Below are positions 1 to 10,041 of a stretch of DNA of 64,000 nt, piece by piece (the first letter of the stretch is position 1; each line of letters begins with the position of its first letter). The notes beneath the pieces were generated by a model, which was not told where the DNA came from, did not search any database, and saw only the letters and a program-made list of their open reading frames with translations. This DNA is from Maribacter litoralis (lineage in GTDB: Bacteria; Bacteroidota; Bacteroidia; Flavobacteriales; Flavobacteriaceae), in contig NZ_QCZD01000002.1 in assembly GCF_003075045.1 (NCBI RefSeq), positions 682,001-746,000 on the forward strand. The letters run 5' to 3'. The position numbers and the translations under genes are program-made.

Positions 1-966
1 AGTCATAACTCATATAAATTGGCAATAGAATCCTCTTTGTTCGATTATTTGCATACCGTGCAACCTAATAAAATGGAAGGATTGCAATACACTCACATTC
101 CTTTGGAAGAGCAGTTGGAATTAGGATTGCGCAATTTAGAATTAGATGTGTTCTATGATCCAGAGGGTGGTCATTTTTCTAACCCTAAAGGGTTGGAAAT
201 AGTAAAATCTCTAGATCAAGAACCTTTGGCTTTTGATGTGGAGAGGAAACTAAATGAACCGGGTCTTAAATTGTTTCATATACAAGATATTGACTTTAGA
301 AGTCATTACCTTTTGTTCAAAGATGCATTGACCGCTTTAAAAAATTGGTCGGATAATAATGCAGGTCATACGACTATAATTATACTAATAAATACCAAAG
401 ACCAAAAGGTAGCCCAAACAAGAGAACCTTTGTCATTTGATAAAAATGCTTTAAACACACTAGATGATGAAATAAAAAGTGTGCTACCTGCAAGTAAGCT
501 AATTGTACCTGACGATGTTAGAGGTGATTTTGAAACTCTAGAGCAGGCTATACTAACGGAAGGATGGCCTAACATCAATAGCACAAAAGGAAAGTTTTTA
601 TTTGTGTTGGACGAAAAAGAAAATCGAATACAAGACTATTTGGTAGGTCACGAATCTTTAAATGGAAGAGTTCTATTTGTGAATAGTAAAGAAGGTAACC
701 CTGAAGCTGGTTTTAGAATAGTTAATAATCCTATCAGTGATTTTGAATATATAAAAGAATTGGTATCCAAAGGGTATATGGTACGTACTAGAGCAGATGC
801 CGGTACTAAAGAAGCTAGAACTAATGATTATGAAAAGTTTGAAAAGGCAAAAGCTTCTGGAGCACAAGTAATTTCTACCGATTATTATAAACCTTCTACA
901 TTATTTGATTCTGATTATAAAGTGATTTTTGAAGATGGAACATATGAGAGAATTAAGAAAAAATAA
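1..966 (+). CDS. PI-PLC-like Ca2+-dependent phosphodiesterase, 5' partial
   Basis: The reading frame is open from base 1 and already reads SHNSYK before the first possible TTG codon at 19, so the gene starts left of the window. SHNSYK matches the first catalytic-histidine motif of the Ca2+-dependent PI-PLC family (SaPLC1-like, PF16670). It is followed by the typical LGLRNLELDVFYDPEGG segment (metal-binding Glu/Asp) and by FHIQDIDFRS, which carries the second family histidine. The family cleaves phosphoinositides or related inositol phosphodiesters outside the cytoplasm; any signal peptide lies outside the window. Its 3' end overlaps the start of the GH115 gene, so the two are probably co-transcribed. 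Substrate is unknown; a role in supplying inositol phosphate to the downstream phosphatase and MIOX is inference. Confidence 0.8.
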   Translation, partial: SHNSYKLAIESSLFDYLHTVQPNKMEGLQYTHIPLEEQLELGLRNLELDVFYDPEGGHFSNPKGLEIVKSLDQEPLAFDVERKLNEPGLKLFHIQDIDFRSHYLLFKDALTALKNWSDNNAGHTTIIILINTKDQKVAQTREPLSFDKNALNTLDDEIKSVLPASKLIVPDDVRGDFETLEQAILTEGWPNINSTKGKFLFVLDEKENRIQDYLVGHESLNGRVLFVNSKEGNPEAGFRIVNNPISDFEYIKELVSKGYMVRTRADAGTKEARTNDYEKFEKAKASGAQVISTDYYKPSTLFDSDYKVIFEDGTYERIKKK

Positions 967-3934
967 CTTTTGTAAAATAGTAACGCTATTATTTGTTGGC
1001 TTTCAAGTGTTTTTAATAAATGCACAAGAGCAGTCAAAATCAGATTTTACAATTGTTGGTAAGAATAGTAAAGTATCCATATTAATCGATAAAAAAGATG
1101 CTACAGTAGTTAGTATAGCATCGAACATATTAGCGACGGATATTGAGAAAATTACCGGTAAAATTCCTGTGGTGTCAAACTCGAATAACGTTTCAGGTAA
1201 TACCATTATTGCGGGTACTATTGGTAGTAACAAATGGATCGATAAAATGATAGCCAATGGTAAAATCAATGTTTCGGAAATAGAACAGGGATGGGAACGG
1301 TATCAACTTCAGATAGTTGAAAATCCCGTTCCAGGAGTTGAGGAAGCTTTGGTCATAGTGGGTAGTGATCGCAGGGGAACGGCGTACGGTATTTTAGAAA
1401 TATCCAGAAAAATTGGTATATCTCCATGGGAATGGTGGGCAGATGTTACACCTACAAAAAAAGAGTCACTCTCAATTTCTATCGTAAAAGAAGTATCAAA
1501 ATCTCCTTCCGTAAAATATCGAGGGGTTTTCTTGAATGATGAAGATTGGGGGTTACAACGTTGGGCCGCATTAAATTATGAGCAAGAAACGGGTGATATT
1601 GGTCCTAAGACCTATGCGAAGGTTTTCGAACTCTTATTGCGTTTAAGGGCAAATACCATTTGGCCGGCAATGCACTCAAGCACGAAACCGTTTTATTCTT
1701 ATCCAGAGAATAAATTCGTTGCAGATGATTATGCCATTGTTATAGGTACATCGCATGCAGAGCCGATGCTGAGCAATATCAATACTGAATGGAAGCATGA
1801 TGTAATGGGTGAGTATCGGTACGACACTAATGCTACGGTCATTAAAAACCTCTTTACAAAAAGAGCAAAGGAAACCGCAAAATTCGAGAGTATTTACACT
1901 ACGGGTATGCGTGGAGAACACGATTCGCCCATGATTGTTGGAGAAGACGATACAGATGCACAGGTAAGCTTATTGGAGCGTGTAATTACAGATCAGCGAG
2001 CTATTTTAGAAAAAGAAATTAAAATAGACCCTAAAACTATTCCGCAAGCTTTTGTACCCTATAAAGAGGTGTTGAACTACTACCAAAGCGGACTGAAATT
2101 ACCTGAAGATATAAGCCTTGTCTGGACCGATGATAATTATGGGTATATACGTCAATTAAGCAATCCGAAAGAACAAAAAAGGTCTGGTGGTGCTGGGGTA
2201 TATTATCACACTTCTTATTGGGGAAGACCACATGATTATCTCTGGTTAAATTCAACCAACCCGGTTTTAATGTGGGAAGAAATGTCTAAAGCATACGAGT
2301 TTCAATCTCGTGATATATGGATTTTGAACTGTGGTGATATTAAACCGCACGAATATAATATTGAACTGTTTTTAGATATGGCTTGGAATATAGATGATTT
2401 TAAAGAAAGTTCATCTGTAAAAAAACATACCCAGAATTGGGTTTCAAGAGAGTTTACAGATATTGCGGCATCTACAATTACCAATTTGTTATTTGAAAAT
2501 AATCGCTTGTCATATATAAGAAGACCAGAATTTATGGCATGGAGTCAGGTGGAACCGGTAACCAAAGAAGGAGAAACAGAATTAACACAATATCATTATG
2601 GCGATGAGGTTACAAATCGCATAGAAAGCTATCAAAAATTGATAGATACTACCGAAGAAGTGTACAAAGAAATACCGGCGCATAGAAAAGATGCTTTTTA
2701 TCAATTGGTGTATTATCCGGTTATCGGCGCATCTAAATTGAATCAAAAATGGCTTTATAATTATAAGAATAAATTTACGGCGAAACAGGGAAGGCAAAGT
2801 GCTAATAGATACGGAGAGTTATCTAATGAAGCCTTTGATCGGATTGTAAAAGAGACAGATTATTATAACAAAACGCTACGAAATGGCAAGTGGAATCATA
2901 TCATGACCATGGCTCCACGTTTTCTTCCGGTTTTTGCAAAGCCAGCCATGTCCACTATTGTTAATGAGCGAAAAGCCAGTATTGGTTTGGCATTAGAAGG
3001 CTACCAAATGGAAGTTAATAATGAAATTATTAATAGCTATGCAGATGTTCTACCAGTGTTTAATAGCTATACCAATAGCACTTATTTTATAGATGTTTTT
3101 AAAAAGGGTAAAGGAGCTATTAATTGGGAAGCAAAACCAAGGGCAGATTATATAAGATTATCAGAAAGTAACGGAACCTTAGATGATGAACATTTCGAAA
3201 AGCGAATATGGGTCAGTATCGATTGGAGTAAAGTACCAAAGGGAGAAAACAAAAAAGAAGCCCCTTTAGGTCATGATTTTCAATTGATTCCACCAAGTTA
3301 TAAGGTGAACAGTGCTATAGATTTTAAGGCTGATGATGAAACCATTACAATAGGTGTATCTGCTTATAATCCTAAATTTGACGAATTGGAACATTACAAA
3401 GGTTTTGTAGAGGATAAAGGTTATGTTTCTATTTATGCTGAGAACTATACCCGTAAAAAAGATGGTAAAGAAGTTAATTGGGAGCTCATTGAAGGTATGG
3501 GATATACTAATAAGGTAATTACCGCTTTACCTAGAACTGCCAAACCTTTGGTTGATTTGGAAGAAATTAAAATGAATAGTCCGGTTTTAGAATATGATTT
3601 TCATACTTTTAATTTTGGTGAGGCAAGTGTAAATTTACAGGCAGTGCCTACCCACGCTCCCTATGCCGGTATTGGTGTTAGATGCGCAGTTTCCATTGAT
3701 GATGCGCTACCTGTTTTGGTAGATTTTGAAACCAAAGGACGCAGTGATGAATGGAAGCGTAATGTGCTAAAAAATGCATCGGTACAGTCGGTGAAACAAA
3801 TTGTTGATAAAGCCGGAAAGCACACTTTAAAAATATGGATGGTAGACCCAGGGGTAATGATAGATCAGGTTTTAATAGATTTGGGAGGATGGAAAAAAAG
3901 CTATGCTTTTCCAAAAGAAACAGTGAAAAAATAA
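944..3934 (+). CDS. GH115 family glycosyl hydrolase (xylan alpha-1,2-glucuronidase type)
   Basis: A protein of about 996 residues with an N-terminal signal peptide (hydrophobic run ending ...FLINA-Q). It has the GH115 landmarks GTSHAEPMLSN, GMRGEHDSPM (Glu near residue 325), VWTDDNYGYIRQL, YYHTSYWGRPHDYLW and NCGDIKPHE, and a C-terminal beta-sandwich beginning near VSIYAENYTR. Characterised GH115 enzymes remove (4-O-methyl)-glucuronic acid from glucuronoxylan and related glycans, in the periplasm or outside the cell. ATG 944 is preferred because it places a clean signal peptide at the N terminus; TTG 929 and ATG 935 are in-frame alternatives. It overlaps the PI-PLC gene by 23 bases and is followed 10 bases later by the metallophosphoesterase. 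The exact glycan cannot be read from sequence. Confidence 0.92.
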   Translation: MRELRKNNFCKIVTLLFVGFQVFLINAQEQSKSDFTIVGKNSKVSILIDKKDATVVSIASNILATDIEKITGKIPVVSNSNNVSGNTIIAGTIGSNKWIDKMIANGKINVSEIEQGWERYQLQIVENPVPGVEEALVIVGSDRRGTAYGILEISRKIGISPWEWWADVTPTKKESLSISIVKEVSKSPSVKYRGVFLNDEDWGLQRWAALNYEQETGDIGPKTYAKVFELLLRLRANTIWPAMHSSTKPFYSYPENKFVADDYAIVIGTSHAEPMLSNINTEWKHDVMGEYRYDTNATVIKNLFTKRAKETAKFESIYTTGMRGEHDSPMIVGEDDTDAQVSLLERVITDQRAILEKEIKIDPKTIPQAFVPYKEVLNYYQSGLKLPEDISLVWTDDNYGYIRQLSNPKEQKRSGGAGVYYHTSYWGRPHDYLWLNSTNPVLMWEEMSKAYEFQSRDIWILNCGDIKPHEYNIELFLDMAWNIDDFKESSSVKKHTQNWVSREFTDIAASTITNLLFENNRLSYIRRPEFMAWSQVEPVTKEGETELTQYHYGDEVTNRIESYQKLIDTTEEVYKEIPAHRKDAFYQLVYYPVIGASKLNQKWLYNYKNKFTAKQGRQSANRYGELSNEAFDRIVKETDYYNKTLRNGKWNHIMTMAPRFLPVFAKPAMSTIVNERKASIGLALEGYQMEVNNEIINSYADVLPVFNSYTNSTYFIDVFKKGKGAINWEAKPRADYIRLSESNGTLDDEHFEKRIWVSIDWSKVPKGENKKEAPLGHDFQLIPPSYKVNSAIDFKADDETITIGVSAYNPKFDELEHYKGFVEDKGYVSIYAENYTRKKDGKEVNWELIEGMGYTNKVITALPRTAKPLVDLEEIKMNSPVLEYDFHTFNFGEASVNLQAVPTHAPYAGIGVRCAVSIDDALPVLVDFETKGRSDEWKRNVLKNASVQSVKQIVDKAGKHTLKIWMVDPGVMIDQVLIDLGGWKKSYAFPKETVKK

Positions 3935-3944
3935 GGTGTTAGGT

Positions 3945-5783
3945 ATGAAGCTTCCTTCTAGATTTCTATTTGTTGTGCTTCTGTTTATGATACTTTCTTG
4001 TGATGTTAAAAAGGATAAGGAATCTGTGGAGGTGAAAATTGCTTTCATTGCAGATGCACACTTTCAAGACATTTACGCGCATTTTGAAGATGCAAATTAC
4101 AAAGGCATTGAAAACCCCAAAACGGGCGACTTTGTAAATATAAGAACCATGAGTGCACAATTGCAGTCTACCAGAATATTCAATGAAAACTATTTTGCCT
4201 TTATTGAAGCTTTAGATGATATTGTAGCCAAGGGTATAAAATTTGTAGCCTTGCCCGGTGATTTTAGTGATGATGGTCAACCTATTCATGTAAAGGGATT
4301 GCGTAAGATTCTGAAGCAATATGCCGACGATTACGGAATTTTATTTTTTGCTACCACAGGTAATCATGATCCGGTGAAGCCATTTGCACATGATGCAGGT
4401 AAGACCGATTTTTTGGGTGTTGGTGGTAAAGAACAGATTATAACCAGTGTAACTAATAATAGTAATGATTCAGTTGCAGGGCAACTTATGCCAATAATTA
4501 CCAATGGAATAAAGAAGTGGGGATACAAAGATATTCTAAATGAAATGTCTGCATTTGGGTTTTATCCGCAGAAGGAATATGTGTATTGGGAAACTCCTTT
4601 TTCTACTTATTCTTATGCTGATTATACTTTAGATGAAGCGAAAAAGGCTTCCGTTTTAGAAAATAGAACCTATTTTATTGATAAGTATAACCAACACCCA
4701 GACGCTAGTTATTTAGTAGAACCTATTGACGGTGTTTGGCTTATGGCAATTGATGCCAATGTTTATTTGCCTAAAAAGGAGTTGACGAATATAACTGAAA
4801 ACGCCAATAATTTTGAAGGGGCAAGTGTTGGCTATAATAATGTGCTTTTACAAAAACGGCATTTAATTGATTGGGTAAAAAGGGTGTCGAATAAAGCCAA
4901 AAATTTGAATAAGGTTTTAATCGCCTTTAGCCATTACCCTCTGGTAGATTTCAATGATGGTGCATCTTATGAAATGATGCAGTTTTTTGGAAGTAACAAA
5001 ATGCAGCTACATCGGGTGCCAAAACAAGAAGTGGCCAAAGTTTTTGCTGATGCCGGTATTCAAGTTCATTTTGGGGGTCATATGCATATCAATGATACTG
5101 GTGTTTACAAAAGTGCAAAGGGAAATTCATTATTTAATATACAAACACCTTCGCTTGCTGCATACGAACCGGCATATAAAGTGTTGACCATACAAACTAA
5201 AACTAACTTTGATATTGAAACAGTAGTTATAGAGAAAGCTAAAAATTTTAAAACCTTGTTTTCATTATATGAGCAAGAACATGATTATTTAAAAAGTATT
5301 ACTGCAACTCATATTTGGAACAAAGACATACTATCTTCTGAAAATTATAGAAAGTTTACACAGTGGCATTTAAAAGAATTGGTCAGGTTAAGATTTTTGC
5401 CAGATGATTGGTCGCAAGAATTTGTGGACGACTTTATACACAAAACAGGAGAAGAGCTTTTATTAGAACAGTTAGAGCAACAAGAAATTAACGATGCTGT
5501 ATTGGATAGTATTAATCTAAAGAAAGCAGATTTTAAAACTTGGACAGGTTTTGATATGGTTTATGATTTCTATAGATTAAGAAGTGCAGATGAATTGGCT
5601 TTTACAGATATTGGTGATGCTCGCTTACAACAGTATAAAGAGCTATGTAACCAAATGCTTACATCTAAAAAAGAGGCTTATCGTAATTGGGCAATAATAT
5701 TTGATAAAAGCTTAAATGGTAAACCCGCTAATCATTTTAAAATTGATTTAATTGAAGGGTCGATAGAAAGAGTGTTACCTTGA
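3945..5783 (+). CDS. Calcineurin-like metallophosphoesterase lipoprotein
   Basis: The protein has about 612 residues and starts with a lipoprotein signal peptide whose lipobox ends at Cys19 (LLFMILSC). The metallophosphoesterase motifs are in order: IADAHF (Asp37, His39), LPGDFSDDG (Asp106), TTGNHD (Asn140, His141), FSHYP near 330 and GGHMH (His379, His381). This is a dinuclear-metal phosphatase or phosphodiesterase attached to a membrane facing the periplasm or outside. A long C-terminal part (after about residue 420) is unassigned. ATG 3945 gives the proper lipoprotein signal; GTG 3936 only adds three residues. It sits in the same unit as the PI-PLC and GH115 genes, so dephosphorylating inositol phosphates or phosphorylated glycans is a reasonable but unproven role. 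Confidence 0.88.
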   Translation: MKLPSRFLFVVLLFMILSCDVKKDKESVEVKIAFIADAHFQDIYAHFEDANYKGIENPKTGDFVNIRTMSAQLQSTRIFNENYFAFIEALDDIVAKGIKFVALPGDFSDDGQPIHVKGLRKILKQYADDYGILFFATTGNHDPVKPFAHDAGKTDFLGVGGKEQIITSVTNNSNDSVAGQLMPIITNGIKKWGYKDILNEMSAFGFYPQKEYVYWETPFSTYSYADYTLDEAKKASVLENRTYFIDKYNQHPDASYLVEPIDGVWLMAIDANVYLPKKELTNITENANNFEGASVGYNNVLLQKRHLIDWVKRVSNKAKNLNKVLIAFSHYPLVDFNDGASYEMMQFFGSNKMQLHRVPKQEVAKVFADAGIQVHFGGHMHINDTGVYKSAKGNSLFNIQTPSLAAYEPAYKVLTIQTKTNFDIETVVIEKAKNFKTLFSLYEQEHDYLKSITATHIWNKDILSSENYRKFTQWHLKELVRLRFLPDDWSQEFVDDFIHKTGEELLLEQLEQQEINDAVLDSINLKKADFKTWTGFDMVYDFYRLRSADELAFTDIGDARLQQYKELCNQMLTSKKEAYRNWAIIFDKSLNGKPANHFKIDLIEGSIERVLP

Positions 5784-5856
5784 GAATTGAAAAATTGTAT
5801 TTTTCAAGACCTTTGAATTAAAACAACCAAACTAACTAAATCATTAAATAGCTTAC

Positions 5857-8800
5857 ATGCGACAATTTTTATGCATAATTATAAGTGTTATTTTGCTAGT
5901 TGCAAGTGTAACTGCACAAGACATAAAATTTGAGCATTATAATGATGATAGTGGCTTGTCTCATAATGCCGTTAGGCATATTGTACAAGATAAACACGGG
6001 TTTTTATGGCTAGGCACCTTCGCCGGTTTAAATAGGTTTGATGGCTATGAATTTAAATCTTACTTAAGTTCTAGCGATACAACTAATCTGCATAATGATG
6101 ATATTACAGCGTTAGTTCTAGATGAAGAATTAAATAATTTATGGATCGGTACAAGAGACGGACTTTCATTATACAATACAGATACGCACACTTTTAACAC
6201 CTATTTGCCAGATGAGAATAATAAACAAAGTCTTCCCGAAGGGGAAATAAGGTCTGTTTTTGTAGATAAGTTTAAGAGAGTTTGGGTTGGTACAAAGAAT
6301 AGTGGGCTCTATATATTAAACGTAGAAAGCGGCAACTTTAAAAAGGTTGAAATTGCAAATTTTAACTATATAAAAGCTATTGTTGAAGATAAAAATGGTG
6401 ATATATGGATCGGTAGTTACGAATCTGGCGGTGTTGCTAAATTAATTCTTGATGCTGAAGGTGAAATTTCCCAAAAACTAATTTATACGCTTTCAATTCC
6501 AAATTCAACTGAAAAGAATCCGTATTTAAATTTTATCTACGAAGATGCAAAATCCGATATTTTTATAGGTACTAGAGAGGGCCTGTATAAGTTGAACAAA
6601 ACTTCTAATGAATTTTTAAATCTAGAAATAGAGGATACAGAAATTAAGGATGGTCTGGGGCCTTACTTTCTTTCGGTTACCCAGGCAGATGATGGCAAGT
6701 ATTGGATAGGTACTTTAGGCGGACTTTTAGTTTGCAATCAATTGGAAGATATTCAAAAAGGTGATTATAAGTGGTATTATTCAGTACTTACAGATGATAC
6801 CTCTTTGGTAGATAACCAGGTGTCGGCGTTGTTCTTTGATTCGTCTGGTGTGTTATGGATCGGTACTGAAGATGGTTTGGATAAGTACGATCCGTTTGAG
6901 AATCAATTTAATAGTAATAAGGATATCTCTTTACATATAGATAATCAAGTGCCTAGAATTAGAGGTTTTAGTAAAACTTATGATGATAAAGTTATTGTAG
7001 CTACTAGACACAACGGACTTTTTATATCAAACGAAGATGCTTTTTTACCACTTTATAACAACCAAAAAGATATCGCCAGTATTTATTCTATAGATGGCGT
7101 TACATTTTATTGTGGTCTATGGAATGGTAAACTACTGGTATATAATTATAGGGAAAATTCCTCTAAAGTAATTTCGGTGGGATTTGAACAGTCACCAATT
7201 TTTGCTTTTGAAACCTTTTCTGAAAATCAACTTTTAATAGGATCTTTTGGTGAAGGGGTAATGATTTTAAATACAACAAGCCTTAAGAATGAAACTGAAA
7301 CAGACCAGTTTTTAAAAGGATATCAAATAAATGAAATTGTAAAGCAAAATGATTCTAGTATTTGGTTTGCTACTGAGACAGGTGTGGTGAATTATCTTAA
7401 GGATAAAAATGTTTTTGAATACTATTCATCAACTTCTACACCAGATATTGGACTGCCTCATGATAATGTAAGCGATATCATGTTCGATAATGAAGGGCGT
7501 TTATGGGCAGCCACAAGAAAAGGTCTTAGTCTATTTGATTTTGATATTAAAAGGTTTAAGCCTCTGCAGGAACCAGCAGAACTTAGTGATAAGTGGATAA
7601 CAGATATGCTTACCTACGCTAATGGTGATATCTGGTTTAATATGAACAGTAACAATGTTGCCAGATTAAAATCCGATTTAAAAAGTCATAACGTTTACGA
7701 CGTTGAAAGTGGCAATAGATTAGATGTTTTCAGTTCCAGTGGTTTTTACAATTTCAATGATTCAAATATATTTTTAGGGGGTAAAAACGGTATCATATAT
7801 TTTTCGCCTCACGCCATTAGCGAAAATAAAATTGCTAAAACCCCTATGATTACTGAGTTTAAAATTCAGAATGAGGAAATTGAACCAGGGGTTGAGATTA
7901 ACGGTCAAATTCCATTGATAAAAGATATAAATGATACTAAGAATATCACTTTAGAATATAAAAACAGAAATTTTTCGCTTCAGTTCTCGGCTCCTTCTTA
8001 TGTAAAGGAAAAGCTGAATAGGTTTGAGTATATGTTAGAGGGTTTTGATGAAGATTGGATTTCAACAACCAGTAATTCCCGAACGGTACAGTACACAAAT
8101 TTATTTCCTGGTGATTATACCTTTAAAATAAAATCAAGTAATAGCGACGGTTTTTGGAGTGATGTAAATGCTTATTATATCACCATAAAACCTCCTTTTT
8201 GGTTAACCTATCAAGCATTATTCTTATTTCTTGCCCTTTTAATTTTGATTATATACTTCATTAGAAAAGAAATGAAGAATAGACTTCGGTTGAAGCAAGA
8301 ATTGGTTACTGAAAAAGTAAATAGAGAGCGCGATATTAAACTAAATAACGAAAAACTTCGCTTTTTTACCAATATATCACATGAGTTAAGAACGCCTTTG
8401 ACATTGATTTTGGGACCGGCAAAACAGCTTTTGGAAGAAAGTAATGATAATAGTAGCGAATATCAGAAAAGCAGGTTCAATTTAATTCATCAAAATGCTA
8501 GTAGACTTTTAAACTTGGTAAATCAAGTTTTAGATTTTAGAAAGGCACAAACTGGGGAACTTAAGCTAAAGGTGTCCAAAACAGATATATTATTGTTCAC
8601 CACCAATACATTTGATTCCTTCAAGGAGTTTGCCTTTAACAAGCAAATTGATTTAAATATTATCAGTGAAGTGGAAAATTTGTTTGGTTGGATAGACCGA
8701 GACAAGTTCGATAAGATTTTATATAATTTATTGTCTAATGCCATTAAGTTTACCAACAAATATGGTCACGTAGATCTTTTTGTTAAGCTTAAGGAAAATA

Positions 8801-9888
8801 ATAAAAATACGTTGGTTATTGAAGTAAGTGATGATGGTATCGGTATACCCCTTAAAAGTCAAGAAAAGATTTTTACCAGGTTTTATCAGGCTACAAATAG
8901 TAAAGAAAACAATACAGGTTCGGGTATTGGTCTTTCACTTGTAAAATCTTTGGTTGAATTACATAAAGGTACTATTGTCGTTAAAAGTAAACCTAATGAG
9001 GGAAGTACGTTTACAGTTGAAATTCCTATAGACCGAGAAAGCTATACCAAGAAAGAAGTATTTGAATTTATTTCAAATAAAGAGGTAAATGAGCCAGAAA
9101 TATTTGTTCCTGCAAAAAGAAAGACTACAAATACAGAGATCAAGGATAAAGTTTTGGTCATTGAAGATAATATTGAACTAAGAAAATATCTTATTGACTA
9201 CTTGTCTGCCTACTATAAGGTTTATGAGGCAGAAAATGGAAAAGAAGGTTTACAGCTTTGTAGAAAAATTAAACCCATGTTATGTGTTGCAGATGTAATG
9301 ATGCCAGTAATGGACGGACTCGAATTTTGCAACGAACTAAAGAACGATGAATTTATAAGCCATATACCGGTTATTCTACTTACAGCTTTATCTGAAAATG
9401 AAGATAAAGTAAAAGGTTATGATGTTGGTGCAGATTCATATCTAGTTAAGCCTTTTGATCCTTCGTTATTAAAATCGGTTATTGTAAATACCATTAAAAC
9501 CCGTTTAGAACTTAAGGCAAAATTTTCAGATGAGGTAGAAAGTGAAGTGGGTTTACTTACGCATTCACCAATAGACAGAGAACTTATGGATCAAATCACC
9601 AATATCATAGAAGAGCATATTGATGATGTTGATTTGTCCACTAATTATTTATGTCAAGAATTAGGTATGAGCTCTTCAAAGTTATACCGAAAAATAAAGG
9701 AACTTACCGATCTGGCACCTAATGAATTTATACGCACAATTAGACTTAAGAAATCTGCCAAATTACTTAAAACAAAAAAATATAACGTGTCTGAAGTTAC
9801 CGATTTAGTTGGGTTTAATGATCCACTATATTTTAGTAGGTGTTTTAAGAAGCAATTTGGTTTTCCTCCTAGTAAATTATTGAAGTAG
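5857..9888 (+). CDS. Hybrid two-component system sensor/regulator (HTCS), one-protein
   Basis: A 1343-residue single-chain two-component system. In order: signal peptide (cleavage after ...ASVTA), a periplasmic double beta-propeller of repeats carrying WIGT / LWLGT signatures (about 25-690), a Y_Y_Y domain (about 715-780), one transmembrane helix (about 787-806), a HisKA domain with NISHELRTP (His842), an HATPase domain (DDGIGIP, GSGIGLSLV), a receiver domain (VLVIEDN at 1099-1105, phospho-acceptor Asp1146) and a C-terminal AraC-type helix-turn-helix. HTCS proteins sense oligosaccharides in the periplasm and activate the adjacent polysaccharide-utilisation genes. It lies between the hydrolase genes and MIOX, so it probably controls both sides; its ligand is unknown. 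Confidence 0.96.
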   Translation: MRQFLCIIISVILLVASVTAQDIKFEHYNDDSGLSHNAVRHIVQDKHGFLWLGTFAGLNRFDGYEFKSYLSSSDTTNLHNDDITALVLDEELNNLWIGTRDGLSLYNTDTHTFNTYLPDENNKQSLPEGEIRSVFVDKFKRVWVGTKNSGLYILNVESGNFKKVEIANFNYIKAIVEDKNGDIWIGSYESGGVAKLILDAEGEISQKLIYTLSIPNSTEKNPYLNFIYEDAKSDIFIGTREGLYKLNKTSNEFLNLEIEDTEIKDGLGPYFLSVTQADDGKYWIGTLGGLLVCNQLEDIQKGDYKWYYSVLTDDTSLVDNQVSALFFDSSGVLWIGTEDGLDKYDPFENQFNSNKDISLHIDNQVPRIRGFSKTYDDKVIVATRHNGLFISNEDAFLPLYNNQKDIASIYSIDGVTFYCGLWNGKLLVYNYRENSSKVISVGFEQSPIFAFETFSENQLLIGSFGEGVMILNTTSLKNETETDQFLKGYQINEIVKQNDSSIWFATETGVVNYLKDKNVFEYYSSTSTPDIGLPHDNVSDIMFDNEGRLWAATRKGLSLFDFDIKRFKPLQEPAELSDKWITDMLTYANGDIWFNMNSNNVARLKSDLKSHNVYDVESGNRLDVFSSSGFYNFNDSNIFLGGKNGIIYFSPHAISENKIAKTPMITEFKIQNEEIEPGVEINGQIPLIKDINDTKNITLEYKNRNFSLQFSAPSYVKEKLNRFEYMLEGFDEDWISTTSNSRTVQYTNLFPGDYTFKIKSSNSDGFWSDVNAYYITIKPPFWLTYQALFLFLALLILIIYFIRKEMKNRLRLKQELVTEKVNRERDIKLNNEKLRFFTNISHELRTPLTLILGPAKQLLEESNDNSSEYQKSRFNLIHQNASRLLNLVNQVLDFRKAQTGELKLKVSKTDILLFTTNTFDSFKEFAFNKQIDLNIISEVENLFGWIDRDKFDKILYNLLSNAIKFTNKYGHVDLFVKLKENNKNTLVIEVSDDGIGIPLKSQEKIFTRFYQATNSKENNTGSGIGLSLVKSLVELHKGTIVVKSKPNEGSTFTVEIPIDRESYTKKEVFEFISNKEVNEPEIFVPAKRKTTNTEIKDKVLVIEDNIELRKYLIDYLSAYYKVYEAENGKEGLQLCRKIKPMLCVADVMMPVMDGLEFCNELKNDEFISHIPVILLTALSENEDKVKGYDVGADSYLVKPFDPSLLKSVIVNTIKTRLELKAKFSDEVESEVGLLTHSPIDRELMDQITNIIEEHIDDVDLSTNYLCQELGMSSSKLYRKIKELTDLAPNEFIRTIRLKKSAKLLKTKKYNVSEVTDLVGFNDPLYFSRCFKKQFGFPPSKLLK

Positions 9889-10041
9889 AATAGTTTATGT
9901 TATTGTAGTTAGCTGTTAAATCCATATTTATGGTTGTTTTATCCATCAAATTATAATATTTATACTATAAATTGCATGTAGATAGTTCAACTGTCAAAAC
10001 AACAACAAATCAACTTATTCAAAACTTTAATATCAACTTCT

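Noticed and set aside
366-584. Many long frames opposite to real genes, for example across the PI-PLC, GSIII, glnII and ABC genes
   Set aside because: They are shadows of well-supported genes, with atypical composition and no promoter or family signal.
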